DNA of 64,000 bases from an uncultured Clostridia bacterium (GTDB taxonomy: Bacteria; Bacillota; Clostridia; Christensenellales; Aristaeellaceae), in the NCBI GenBank assembly GCA_937886445.1, contig CALGBY010000062.1, forward strand, positions 1 to 64,000, given 5' to 3'. The notes below the pieces were generated by a model. That model saw only the letters and a list, made by a program, of their open reading frames with translations. It was not told where the DNA came from and did no database searches. A program made the position numbers and the translations under genes. Positions within the stretch are counted from its first letter, which is position 1. Each line of letters begins with the position of its first letter. Of this stretch, positions 1 to 8,134 are shown piece by piece.

Positions 1-4
1 GTTA

Positions 5-30
5 GAAAAGCCCGATTTTTCGGGCTTTTC
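5..30. terminator. Bidirectional rho-independent terminator
   Basis: A perfect 10-bp inverted repeat (5-14 GAAAAGCCCG, 21-30 CGGGCTTTTC) around ATTTTT; counting the inner A-T pair the stem is 11 bp with a TTTT loop. It is A-rich on the left and T-rich on the right, so it could stop transcription on either strand. It probably ends a gene left of the window, perhaps the last gene of the element whose edge is marked by the tRNA remnant at 79-124. Confidence 0.7.
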
Positions 31-78
31 GGCACTTAGAAGGCCTCAGAGGAACTCAGAGAAAAGTGGCTTTTTTTA

Positions 79-124
79 CCTCCTAAGCGAAAGGCCGCGC
101 GTTCGAATCGCGCCGGGCGCGCCA
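79..124 (+). pseudogene. 3' remnant of tRNA-Arg(CCU), probable integration (att) site
   Basis: This is the 3' part of a tRNA gene from the anticodon loop onward. Loop 80-86 reads CTCCTAA (anticodon CCT); 97-101 GCGCG, loop 102-108 TTCGAAT and 109-113 CGCGC form a perfect T arm; 114-120 CGGGCGC is the 3' acceptor strand, followed by G and an encoded CCA (122-124). The matching 5' acceptor strand GCGCCCG and a D arm are absent upstream, and the 5' anticodon strand (75-79) no longer pairs fully. A 3' tRNA fragment starting at the anticodon loop is the usual mark left by tyrosine recombinases that integrate into tRNA genes. By that model the intact tRNA and the element lie left of the window. It cannot make a functional tRNA. 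Confidence 0.75.
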
Positions 125-126
125 AA

Positions 127-170
127 GGCTGTCATTTTGACATCACGGTCGAAATGACAGCCATATTTTT
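127..170 (+). terminator. Rho-independent terminator of the original tRNA-Arg gene
   Basis: Perfect 11-bp stem GGCTGTCATTT (127-137) with AAATGACAGCC (152-162), a 14-nt loop, then ATATTTTT. It starts three bases after the tRNA CCA end, so it is most simply the native terminator of the interrupted tRNA gene. Confidence 0.75.
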
Positions 171-191
171 ATGGGATTTTTTGTTTCATTT

Positions 192-242
192 CCGGTTAAC
201 ATGATGAACCGGACAGCCGGTATAGTTCTTTCCCGGCTGTCC
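192..242. repeat. Two adjacent inverted repeats
   Basis: CCGGTT (192-197) pairs with AACCGG (207-212), and GGACAGCCGG (211-220) pairs perfectly with CCGGCTGTCC (233-242). The two hairpins share bases 211-212 and so may be alternatives. There is no clear T-run after the second, so a terminator role is uncertain. The core ACAGCC is also present in the terminator stem at 127-162, which suggests a local duplication. Confidence 0.45.
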
Positions 243-323
243 TAATATTCAAACAAAAGAAAATTCATCTGCTTGGGGTGGAGGATTCATTATACATGGC
301 AGATTGCTAAGGCTTCCGAATGC

Positions 324-482
324 TTATTTTACACTTGATGCAGTCACAAACAGTTTTCCTGTATTGACATTTTTCCGATAGATGACCGGCTTCCATGCTT
401 CTGATACCGGTGCTATCTTCAGCCGTGAATAGTCGAGCTCTGTTTCAATATAGCCAATAGTTTGTAACAACCGGATTTTCAT
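324..482 (-). CDS. Possible small protein, 52 aa, unknown
   Basis: Reading 482 to 324 on the minus strand gives an uninterrupted 52-codon frame from ATG to TAA, starting MKIRLLQTIG and ending LFVTASSVK. The composition is protein-like (YIETELDYSRLK, WKPVIYRKN), with no signal peptide or cysteine motif. It starts 19 bases after the stop of the helicase fragment at 502-969 on the same strand, so the two may be remnants of one operon. The only purine-rich stretch (GTGGGGA) touches the start codon, so translation initiation is doubtful. I do not recognise a family. It may be a real small gene or the tail of a degraded one. Confidence 0.35.
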   Translation of the reverse strand: MKIRLLQTIGYIETELDYSRLKIAPVSEAWKPVIYRKNVNTGKLFVTASSVK

Positions 483-501
483 TCCCCACAGTATATATCA
501 A

Positions 502-969
502 TTATTTGATGAATTCCGATGCCTGGCCGTAAGATGTGATATATGCCGTTTTCTTCGCTCTTGTTAATGCTACATACAGTAAGCACCGTTCCGCGGTCAG
601 CGCTTCCTGCTTACCAACGGGGTCGGAGGTTGAAATCGCAGATTTGAGCGGCATATTGTTTTTGTTCACACCCACAATAAACATGCAATCAAATTCAAGT
701 CCCTTTACCCGGTGCATGGTCGCAAGGCAGACGCCGGGCATATGACGATCGTCGGTTTTGCTTCTCTTTATTTCGTAGGTTCGAATACCGGCTTCTGCCA
801 ATACGGAAGCATAATCTATAATCATTTTATTTGTTCTTGCAACGATACAGATATCCATCGGATCCGTTCCTGCCTGTATTTTTTCGTTGACATGCTTAAC
901 CAATGAAGCGGCTTCCGTTTCAAAGTCGGGATTTGGTATGTGTTTCGATACTTTTGCTATCAATTTCAT
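502..969 (-). pseudogene. C-terminal fragment of a UvrD/Rep-type superfamily 1 helicase
   Basis: The 155 residues match only the end of an SF1A helicase of the 3'-5' UvrD/Rep type. Visible are the motif V region (CLATMHRVKGLEFDCMFIVG, about residues 81-100) and motif VI (LLYVALTRAKK, about 130-140), which contact DNA and ATP in intact enzymes. Everything N-terminal is missing: Walker A, Walker B and motif III, normally several hundred residues. Upstream on the minus strand (970-1157) all frames carry stops within short distances, so the start is gone. This is probably a truncated gene stranded at the edge of the integration scar; an internal start making a short protein is less likely. Confidence 0.75.
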
Positions 970-1080
970 TATATATTTATCAGCAATTCAATTCTACTCG
1001 CTTCCTCGTCATAATATGCTTTCACTTATTGCAGCTCCGTACAAACATTCCAGTGCGATGGCGAACGCTTTACCTGTATA

Positions 1081-1109
1081 CGCCTGCAGAAATCGAAGTT
1101 CTGCAGGCG
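1081..1109. repeat. Perfect 11-bp inverted repeat
   Basis: CGCCTGCAGAA (1081-1091) and TTCTGCAGGCG (1099-1109) flank a 7-base loop. It lies between the broken helicase gene and the stop of the BRCT-SWIM gene. Neither side has a T-run typical of an intrinsic terminator. It could be a weak terminator, a protein-binding palindrome or part of a decayed element. Confidence 0.4.
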
Positions 1110-1157
1110 ACTATTCAAGCTTTTTAAAAGATGAAGATAGCGGAAAATGCACACTGT

Positions 1158-2744
1158 TCAACGCGCCTGAGAATGACGCGGTGATGCCTTGATATCCCCC
1201 AGCTCCATTGCCAGGCGGAACATATGCTTGCATGGTTTTCCGTCCGCCTGTTTCAGGTAGGCAGGGCAGGTACAGCAAGCGAGCGATGTATAATACACGC
1301 TGCCGTCACGCTTGCTTACAAACCGGCAGGTACACTTATCAGGGTTTACATCCTCCGGCGGGTCAACAGTCCTTCCGGCACGGCCGATGACTGTGTTTCT
1401 GTCCGGAATATTGTAACGGGCCGCGTTAAACGAGGACGGTTTTTTTGCCTCCGTTTCCGCCTGCTCCGCCCTTTGCTCAATTATCGCCTGTACTCTTTCA
1501 ACAAAATCGCTCTCAAACAGAATGACGGGTCTTCCCGTTTTTCTGCGCAGCGAAACGGCCTCCTTCAAATCACAGTCGTCTTCCGGCAGGCTCTGACCCA
1601 TTACCAGATAATCCGCACCGGCAAGGCTTTCCTGTATGCTTGCGCCGCACAGAGTGACCGCTTCCTCCGCAGCGGGAACGGACACGCCCTCGGTTTTCAT
1701 CATTGCCTGATATTCAATATCATAGGAACAGGCCAGAAGGGCAATATGCTTTCCATTAAAATCCAATGCGGAAGCATCATCAGCAGGCTCCGCCCATGCA
1801 AAGCGTTTCCTGTCTTCACGCAGGGTCGGTACTGTTCCCTGCGCGCAAATCTCTTTCATCGCCCGGCATGCCGCGCTGTATGTGCATATCCGGATATGCG
1901 GCTCCGGGCTTTGCAGTTCTTCGATCAAATGCTCTGTATTGTGCTGAAGGGTATCCTGCGTATAAAAATCCGCCGGATCAACATTCAGCTTGCCAAGTAT
2001 ACCGTCATCCACGATACACCAGCTTGAATATCTGTGAAAAACAAACGGAATAAAATAATAGGTCATGCCATATTGGTGCAGCATCGCGCACAGTTCCTGA
2101 GGATCATCGTGAAACCAGCGCAATACCTCCATATGCAGCAGTCTGTCGCTGCCAAAGGGCGTTTCCGCTTTTGAGAGGATAAAGGAAAACATTTTTTTCA
2201 TATTCCTTTTCCACTGCCTGAGTCGGGCGTCAGCCTCCCGAAGCCGTTTAGCGTGTTCCGCTTCCCGCTTCTCATCCCAGTAGGAGGAATCAGAAGTGAA
2301 AGTAGGCAGGTTCGCGTTCTTCAGCCTGCTTGCCTTCTCCGTACAAACCTCGGTAAAGCGTTTCGCAGCGGAAAGCTTTTTTGACATGGTTACCGTCCAA
2401 AGCTTCTCTTCATCGCCCGGATCATCATCATTTATTCTCACATAATCCATCATGATATCGTTCCAGACATAAAGACCTTCCCCTAAATGGCGAAAGTATG
2501 CGCCCGTATCGACAGCGCTGTACTGTGAATAACCGCAGGCAATGACCGTTTCCCCATCCTGCGCCAAGGCCATATAACGGCGGATCTCCTCTTCCGTTTC
2601 CTCGCCGTTAAACGATGTTCTGAAAGTGACCTGCCATATATCACCGCTGCGTTTGCCGAAATCAGTATCGCTCTGCCTGCATATTTCCATATACAGCCGT
2701 TTACTGTCTGTACGAAAACCGATATACCCTGAAAAATCTCCCAT
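1158..2744 (-). CDS. BRCT-like and SWIM zinc-finger protein, 528 aa
   Basis: The C-terminus holds a SWIM zinc finger: C491-x-C493, eleven residues, then C505-K-H507, preceded by the usual YYTSLAC strand. SWIM fingers bind DNA or proteins. Residues about 328-420 resemble a BRCT domain: FNGKHIALL at the start, GADYLVMG at 377-383, then a K/A helix and GRPVILFESDF, the order of a BRCT phosphate-pocket fold. Residues 1-320 are not recognised; 155-185 are charged and helical. There is no signal peptide, so it is probably cytoplasmic and linked to DNA or chromatin. The start has AAAGGAAG upstream. It stands alone between a degraded helicase and acetate kinase. The SWIM call is firm, the BRCT call is moderate, the role is unknown. 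Confidence 0.75.
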   Translation of the reverse strand: MGDFSGYIGFRTDSKRLYMEICRQSDTDFGKRSGDIWQVTFRTSFNGEETEEEIRRYMALAQDGETVIACGYSQYSAVDTGAYFRHLGEGLYVWNDIMMDYVRINDDDPGDEEKLWTVTMSKKLSAAKRFTEVCTEKASRLKNANLPTFTSDSSYWDEKREAEHAKRLREADARLRQWKRNMKKMFSFILSKAETPFGSDRLLHMEVLRWFHDDPQELCAMLHQYGMTYYFIPFVFHRYSSWCIVDDGILGKLNVDPADFYTQDTLQHNTEHLIEELQSPEPHIRICTYSAACRAMKEICAQGTVPTLREDRKRFAWAEPADDASALDFNGKHIALLACSYDIEYQAMMKTEGVSVPAAEEAVTLCGASIQESLAGADYLVMGQSLPEDDCDLKEAVSLRRKTGRPVILFESDFVERVQAIIEQRAEQAETEAKKPSSFNAARYNIPDRNTVIGRAGRTVDPPEDVNPDKCTCRFVSKRDGSVYYTSLACCTCPAYLKQADGKPCKHMFRLAMELGDIKASPRHSQAR

Positions 2745-2912
2745 TCTTTCGATCTTCCTTTACATCATATTGTGCCTGAAAGTGCTGCATTCTTTTCTCA
2801 TGCCCGGCCTGCCGTATTGTTTCATATGCTTACTGTTATGAGCGGGAACCCCCTTATACAGGCTGCGCTTTTCAATGGTTTTTGATGCGATCGATTCTGA
2901 CCGAATCAAAAC

Positions 2913-2946
2913 GGACCGGGCCCGGATGAGCAGTACTCACCCGGTC
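2913..2946 (-). terminator. Terminator downstream of acetate kinase
   Basis: Read on the minus strand, GACCGGG (2946-2940) pairs with CCCGGTCC (2920-2913), with an inner TGAG/CTCA pairing, followed by GTTTTG. It lies just past the ackA stop and should end the capsule-ackA transcript. Confidence 0.6.
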
Positions 2947-2977
2947 TCAGTCCGCTTCAGGCGTTCATCTATTAGCT

Positions 2978-4204
2978 TTACTTGGCAACGTATTTTTCGA
3001 CAAGTTCCTTGGTGTCACGGGCAATGGCGATCTCTTCATTGGTGGGAATGACACAGATGGTCACCTTGCTGTCCGGAGTGGAAATAACGGCTTCATGCAC
3101 ATTGGGCCACGCGAGCTCCCTGTTCTTTTCGATATCCAGCTTGGCGCCCATGAATTCCATGTCCTTCATGACATCTTCACGCAGACGGTAGTTGTTTTCA
3201 CCGATACCGGCTGTGAAAACGATCACATCAGCTCCGTTCATCGCGGCCGCGTAAGAACCGATATACTTCTTGATGCCGTAGATCAGCATATCTCTGGCCA
3301 ATACGGCGCGTTCATTGCCTTCCTGCGCAGCTTTATCAACGTCCCTCATATCATTTGAAATGCCGGAAATGCCTACAAGACCGCTCTTTTTGTTGCAGAT
3401 GGTGAGCATTTCATTGATATCGATATGCTCGTTGTTGCAGATATACTGCAGCACGGCAGGATCCATGGATCCGGAACGGGTACCCATGATCACGCCCTCA
3501 AGCGGGGTAAGGCCCATTGTGGTATCCACGCATTTGCCGTACTTCACGGCGCTGATGGAGGAACCGTTGCCCAAATGGCATACGATGGTCTTCAGTTCCT
3601 CAGGCTTTTTGCCGAGGAACTCCGCGGTACGCTTGCTGACAAACCTGTGGCTGGTGCCATGGAAGCCGTAGCGGCGCACATGCAGCTTTTCATAGTATTC
3701 ATAAGGCACACCGTACATATAAGCCTTCGCGGGCATCGTCTGGTGGAAGGCGGTATCAAACACGGCTACCATCGGAGTATCCGGCATAACGGATTTGCAG
3801 GCCTGAATGCCCTGCAGGTTGGCACGGTTATGAAGCGGTCCGAGCGGGATATTTTCTTCTATCACCTTTTCGACTTCATCGGTAATGATGACGGATTCGG
3901 AGATCTTGCTTCCGCCGTGCAGTACCCTGTGTCCTACCGCACCGATCTCGGTCATATCCTTAATGCAGCCGTATTCCTTATCGGTAAGCGCGGCAAGCAT
4001 CATCTGGCAGGCTTCAACATGGGAAAGAATATGTCCTTCATTCCAGTCAAGCACCTTTTTATCGTTGATCTTGCATTCGTGATGACCATACTCGGGCATT
4101 CCGATACGCTCGATCAATCCCTTCGCAAGCATATTCTCGGTGTCCATATCCACCAGCTGATACTTCAGAGAGGATGATCCGGCATTCACGATAAGAATTT
4201 TCAT
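2978..4204 (-). CDS. ackA: Acetate kinase
   Basis: Cytoplasmic enzyme that interconverts acetyl phosphate plus ADP with acetate plus ATP, the last step of fermentative acetate formation. The 408 residues match the family length. The N-terminal phosphate-binding loop NAGSSSLKYQL (7-17), the HRVLHGG motif (92-98), the catalytic Asp in VFDTAFH (D150) and the FHGTSH segment (181-186) are all present. I chose the ATG at 4204 because AAGGAG lies 9 bases upstream; an ATG 14 codons earlier has no such site and adds residues the family lacks. No pta gene is visible in this window. ackA follows the capsule gene at 4258 on the same strand with a 53-base gap and no terminator, so it may be read from the capsule operon. 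Confidence 0.95.
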   Translation of the reverse strand: MKILIVNAGSSSLKYQLVDMDTENMLAKGLIERIGMPEYGHHECKINDKKVLDWNEGHILSHVEACQMMLAALTDKEYGCIKDMTEIGAVGHRVLHGGSKISESVIITDEVEKVIEENIPLGPLHNRANLQGIQACKSVMPDTPMVAVFDTAFHQTMPAKAYMYGVPYEYYEKLHVRRYGFHGTSHRFVSKRTAEFLGKKPEELKTIVCHLGNGSSISAVKYGKCVDTTMGLTPLEGVIMGTRSGSMDPAVLQYICNNEHIDINEMLTICNKKSGLVGISGISNDMRDVDKAAQEGNERAVLARDMLIYGIKKYIGSYAAAMNGADVIVFTAGIGENNYRLREDVMKDMEFMGAKLDIEKNRELAWPNVHEAVISTPDSKVTICVIPTNEEIAIARDTKELVEKYVAK

Positions 4205-4257
4205 TTTCTTTTCTCCTTCAGTAATAATTATGATTGACGGAAACACACGCGTCCCCG

Positions 4258-6312
4258 TTAAACCTCAGTCATTCTCATTTGTTCCGCGTACTGTGCCTTA
4301 CGGTTTACTTCCTCGGCAGTATGGAAGGTGGATACCGCGTTATGCAGACACTGTCGGGCAAGCTCATCATCGTTTGTCGCGGCGGCGGCCATCAATTGAC
4401 CGTAGGAGCTTTCGATCTCCTTCCATTCCTTGGGCTCATCATGCTCTACGAAGATCATATTGTTCTCGGTCTTCTTGACATTTTCGGATTTGATAAGCAG
4501 CTCTTCATAAAGCTTTTCGCCCGGTCTCAGCCCGGTCTCAATAATGTCGATATCCTTATACGGTTCAAGACCGCACAGGCGTATCATGTTCTCGGCCATT
4601 TCCAGAATTTTGACCGGCTTACCCATATCCAGAACAAACAGCTCACCATTTTTGGCGATTGCTCCGGATAGAAGCACGAGCTGGCTGGCCTCGGGAATGG
4701 TCATGAAATAACGGATGATCCGTTTATCCGTAACAGTGACCGGTCCGCCTTTCTGGATCTGCTTTTTGAAAAGCGGAATAACGCTTCCGGCGCTCCCAAG
4801 CACATTGCCGAAGCGTGTAGCGGAATAGATCGTCCTGTTTTCGGGCAGCGTGGCAAAGGACTGTACGATCATTTCGCACATGCGCTTCGTAGCGCCCATA
4901 ACATTGGTGGGATTGACCGCCTTGTCGGTGCTTACCATGATGAAATGCTTCGCTCCGAACTCGGACGCGGCGCGTACGCAGTTGTATGTACCGGAAATAT
5001 TGTTCCTGATGGCCTCACAGCAGTTATGCTCCATCAGCGGCACATGCTTATGCGCGGCCGCGTGCAGCACGATATCGGGATGGTACTTGCCGAAAATAGT
5101 CCTGATCTGCTGATAATCGCATACGGAACAGATCTCCACCTGAAGATCCAGCTTATCGCCCCATGCCAGCTTCATTTCCTGCTGCAGATCATACGCGTTA
5201 TTTTCGTATATATCCAGAATGATGATCCGCTTTGGGTTCATTTTGGCGACCTGCCGGCAGATCTCACTGCCGATGCTTCCGCCGCCGCCGGTGATCAGTA
5301 CAGTCATCCCGCCATAGCAGGCTTTGCACTTATCGTCCAGAAAATTCGCTTCCTTGCGGAACAAAAGCTCTTCTATTTCAAATTCTCTCAGCTGTCTTTT
5401 TCCGCCGATCTCATTGCTTCCCATCGCGGAATAGTCGTATACCTTCATTTTACAGCCGAGATCACGGTAATGCTCGTAAAGCTTTCGCTTATCCTCGCTG
5501 TCCATGTTGGGAAGAGCAAATACCAGTTCCTGGATACCATACTGCAAAAACACCTTATTATCGGCAGTATCGCTATCCAGTACATCCAGACCCATGATCT
5601 GCCTTCCGATCTTTTCCCGGCTGATATCGACAAAGCAGCACGGACGGTAAGCGGCATGCGGATTGGCGTTCAGCTCCTCAGCCAGCATAGCGCCTACCCT
5701 TCCCGCGCCGATGATGGCAATATTGATCTTTTTGAGTCCGCTTCTTTCGTTTTCATCGGGAGCGATCTTCACATTGGTGAGCATGGCGAGCAGCTTCCTG
5801 ATAAAGGACCAGAAGCGTCCTCCGCGGCTCGACGCGGTATACAGATATTGATAGAAGAGCCGGATCGCGATCACGGCGAGCAGATCGATCGCAAGAATGA
5901 TCACAACGCGCATGATCCCGACATCGGCAAATGAAAATACGCTTTCGGGCGAACGGAATACCGTGAAGTAGTAGAATATGAGATACGCCGCGCTTCCGCA
6001 GAAATCACTGAATACAAGTTTCAAATAAGTACTGGCAGTGGCATAGCGCCAGATCTGCTTATAGATATGCCAGATGAATCTCGACACAAATATAAACACC
6101 GCTCCGGTCGCGACCATGAAAAGAAGCATTTCAGGTGTATGGCTTTTCATTGCGGAGTTGTTCGGAATATAAAGCCACAGAACAATGAAATCAATAACAA
6201 GGTAGCAGATGAGATCATACAAAAACAGCATCCATCTGACCGTGTTTCTCATTCTTCCGTTCCTGACGCTTTTCACCTTCGCATCGGTATTCGCGTCCCT
6301 GTTTTTCGGCAT
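4258..6312 (-). CDS. Membrane-bound nucleotide-sugar 4,6-dehydratase/epimerase (CapD/FlaA1/PglF type)
   Basis: Makes a UDP-4-keto-6-deoxy sugar precursor for capsule or exopolysaccharide, as do WbpM, PglF and CapD. The 684 residues have four N-terminal membrane helices (about 28-50, 62-82, 102-120, 133-155), a first nucleotide-binding domain starting with IIGAGRVG (200-207) and the catalytic SDR-like domain with TGGGGSIG (341-348). The catalytic segment reads STDKAVNPTNVMGATK (461-476): Met replaces the usual SDR tyrosine, giving the Ser-Met-Lys triad known for this large membrane subfamily. The ATG at 6312 is preferred because AGAAGGAG precedes it; a start 16 codons upstream lacks a site. 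It lies between the tyrosine kinase gene (overlapping frames end at 6357) and ackA. The exact sugar cannot be told. Confidence 0.9.
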   Translation of the reverse strand: MPKNRDANTDAKVKSVRNGRMRNTVRWMLFLYDLICYLVIDFIVLWLYIPNNSAMKSHTPEMLLFMVATGAVFIFVSRFIWHIYKQIWRYATASTYLKLVFSDFCGSAAYLIFYYFTVFRSPESVFSFADVGIMRVVIILAIDLLAVIAIRLFYQYLYTASSRGGRFWSFIRKLLAMLTNVKIAPDENERSGLKKINIAIIGAGRVGAMLAEELNANPHAAYRPCCFVDISREKIGRQIMGLDVLDSDTADNKVFLQYGIQELVFALPNMDSEDKRKLYEHYRDLGCKMKVYDYSAMGSNEIGGKRQLREFEIEELLFRKEANFLDDKCKACYGGMTVLITGGGGSIGSEICRQVAKMNPKRIIILDIYENNAYDLQQEMKLAWGDKLDLQVEICSVCDYQQIRTIFGKYHPDIVLHAAAHKHVPLMEHNCCEAIRNNISGTYNCVRAASEFGAKHFIMVSTDKAVNPTNVMGATKRMCEMIVQSFATLPENRTIYSATRFGNVLGSAGSVIPLFKKQIQKGGPVTVTDKRIIRYFMTIPEASQLVLLSGAIAKNGELFVLDMGKPVKILEMAENMIRLCGLEPYKDIDIIETGLRPGEKLYEELLIKSENVKKTENNMIFVEHDEPKEWKEIESSYGQLMAAAATNDDELARQCLHNAVSTFHTAEEVNRKAQYAEQMRMTEV

Positions 6313-6356
6313 GAAACGATTCTCCTTCTTTATGCTGCAGTTAGCCGCACGAACCG

Positions 6357-7085
6357 TCAATCGTTGCTATGATGATCCGCCTTGTAATACTTTTTGTCAT
6401 ACTTATAGTAATAACTCTTATAGTAATACTTTTTGCTGCTGACAGTATTGAAGGACACCTGATTGAGTACGGCACCCAGCACTTCACAGCCGGTAGCCTC
6501 GATCTGCTGCTTCGTTTCAATCAGTTCCTTGCGGTCGACCGAGTTATATTTCACCGCGATAATGGTGCCGTCACAGTTCTTCGCGATCTCGGCGGCATCA
6601 ATGATCATGCCTACAGGAGGCGCGTCGATGATCACATATTCGACATTCCCGGCAAGCTCCTCCAACATAGCCGAAAAACGGGGAGTGCTGAGCAGTGCCA
6701 GTGAATTGCTTACCAGATGACCCGAAGGCACAAAATAGGCGCCCTCGATGTTTGTTTCATAAACCACATCATTCATTGTGGCAAGCCCGGCCAGATAATG
6801 CGTCATACCGTTCATATGGTCTGAAGAACATTTGATGCCGTACTTGGCTACCAGCTGGCTTCTTCTGAGGTCGCAGTCCACCAGTACAACAGTGTGGCCC
6901 AGCTTTGCGAGCGTACGCATGGCATTCATGGACAGCATGGATTTTCCCTCATGCTGCTGACAGCTGGTGATCATGATCCTGCGCTTTTCAGAGCCGAGAA
7001 AGGTAAGATTCGTACAAAGTGTATTGATCGCTTCCTGAGCGGCATAATCAAGCTCCTTAAAATGGGTAAACTCTACCTTTGCCAT
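6357..7085 (-). CDS. Capsular polysaccharide tyrosine kinase (CpsD/CapB, BY-kinase)
   Basis: Cytoplasmic autokinase that controls chain length and export of capsule together with its membrane partner, encoded immediately upstream (one base apart). The 242 residues show a BY-kinase deviant Walker A SCQQHEGKS (41-49), Walker A' VVLVDCDLRR (66-75) and Walker B YVIIDAPP (150-157). The tail is a dense tyrosine cluster, with nine Tyr between 220 and 234 interspersed with Lys, the expected autophosphorylation region. The separate kinase and membrane activator are the Gram-positive arrangement. No cognate tyrosine phosphatase (CpsB/YwqE type) is seen nearby. Confidence 0.92.
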   Translation of the reverse strand: MAKVEFTHFKELDYAAQEAINTLCTNLTFLGSEKRRIMITSCQQHEGKSMLSMNAMRTLAKLGHTVVLVDCDLRRSQLVAKYGIKCSSDHMNGMTHYLAGLATMNDVVYETNIEGAYFVPSGHLVSNSLALLSTPRFSAMLEELAGNVEYVIIDAPPVGMIIDAAEIAKNCDGTIIAVKYNSVDRKELIETKQQIEATGCEVLGAVLNQVSFNTVSSKKYYYKSYYYKYDKKYYKADHHSND

Positions 7086-7086
7086 A

Positions 7087-8043
7087 TCACTTCTTACCTC
7101 CCGCGTTTTCCTTGTGATGTCTGCCGGAACCCGATTTCTTTATTTTCCTTCCGGATGTGGTCACATTATCCTTGAGCACAGGCACAACGGCCAGCGTTGC
7201 CATACCGGAATATCTCCTGATATCATCCGTGGTTTTAACCTTGGTATCCATTACATACTGAAGAAGGATGATGATAACGGATACAATAAATCCGGCAACA
7301 GCGCCGAGAAACACATTTCTTGTCTTGTTCGGCGAGATCTTGCTTCCCTTTACCGCTTCCGAAATGATGCTGGGAGATACCTTGTTCATCCTGCTGCTGG
7401 TCTTGTCCTTTTGATTGGCGCCGGCGTCCACGACATCCTCACGGATAAAGTGAGATACGACCTCGGCCGCCTTGTTCGCGACATCTCTGGTCATCTCCGG
7501 GTCTCCGCCCTCAGCGGTAACATAAATGAAACGGGTATTGGAGGGATTGCTCACACTCAGCATACCCCTGATCGTGGACGCGGTGATGTTGGGATATATC
7601 GCTTTCAGACCTTCGATCGCGTATTCATATCCCGTTACGATCTTTTCGCCGGTGACCTCGTCTCTTTCGGTGATCTCATTATCTATGACACCGTTGACGA
7701 TCCTTTCACGCACCTCATGGATCTCAAAAAGCCTCAAATAATCCTTGGTAAGGCTTGATCCGGTATTCAGTTCGGAAAGGTTCACAACGGAGCTGGTATT
7801 GTTACGCACATACAGAATGTTCTGAGAACGGTATACAGGTTTCGCGAAGAAGGAGCTGTATACCATCATCGCTACCGCCGCGACCAAAGTGATCGCAATG
7901 ATGATCCATTTTTTGTCATACAGGCGATAGATCAGCTCCAGCAAATCGATACTGCCGGTAGTATCCGCGACCACAGTCCGGTTTGCATTCTGCTGTCTGT
8001 TAACACCCGTGTTCTTTTTCTCCTGGGCAGGCTGGTTATTCAT
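7087..8043 (-). CDS. Wzz/CapA-type polysaccharide chain-length determinant and kinase activator
   Basis: Membrane co-polymerase that sets capsule chain length and activates the BY-kinase encoded next. The 318 residues have a membrane helix at about 46-63, an extracellular domain with the typical YRSQNILYV strand after the first helix, and a second helix at about 243-262 followed by a cytoplasmic tail (TKVKTTDDIRRYSG) that contacts the kinase. The basic C-terminus (SGRKIKKSGSGRHHKEN) is unremarkable. The ATG at 8043 has AGGAGG nine bases upstream; a TTG one codon earlier is a possible alternative. It is the first gene of the operon, so the regulatory signals should lie in the AT-rich 8044-8261 region. 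Confidence 0.9.
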   Translation of the reverse strand: MNNQPAQEKKNTGVNRQQNANRTVVADTTGSIDLLELIYRLYDKKWIIIAITLVAAVAMMVYSSFFAKPVYRSQNILYVRNNTSSVVNLSELNTGSSLTKDYLRLFEIHEVRERIVNGVIDNEITERDEVTGEKIVTGYEYAIEGLKAIYPNITASTIRGMLSVSNPSNTRFIYVTAEGGDPEMTRDVANKAAEVVSHFIREDVVDAGANQKDKTSSRMNKVSPSIISEAVKGSKISPNKTRNVFLGAVAGFIVSVIIILLQYVMDTKVKTTDDIRRYSGMATLAVVPVLKDNVTTSGRKIKKSGSGRHHKENAGGKK

Positions 8044-8088
8044 CAACAGGTTCCTCCTCTGTTAGGATACATTGCAATAGTAACCAAA

Positions 8089-8134
8089 GCGATTTTATCG
8101 CATTTTTATATTTTACATTATTTTCCGATAAAAT
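8089..8134. promoter_or_regulatory. AT-rich leader of the capsule operon with inverted repeats
   Basis: The 218-base gap between the capsule operon start and the GH5 stop is strongly AT-rich. ATTTTATCG (8092-8100) is repeated inverted as CGATAAAAT (8126-8134), and 8089-8101 is itself the palindrome GCGAT-TTT-ATCGC. The minus-strand promoter for the capsule genes must lie here, but several -10-like boxes compete and I cannot choose one. The repeats could be an operator or a leader hairpin. No terminator for the GH5 gene is obvious. Confidence 0.4.

Noticed and set aside
4204..4246. Longer start for acetate kinase
   Set aside because: The 14 added residues are absent from the family and lack a ribosome binding site; the ATG at 4204 has AAGGAG.
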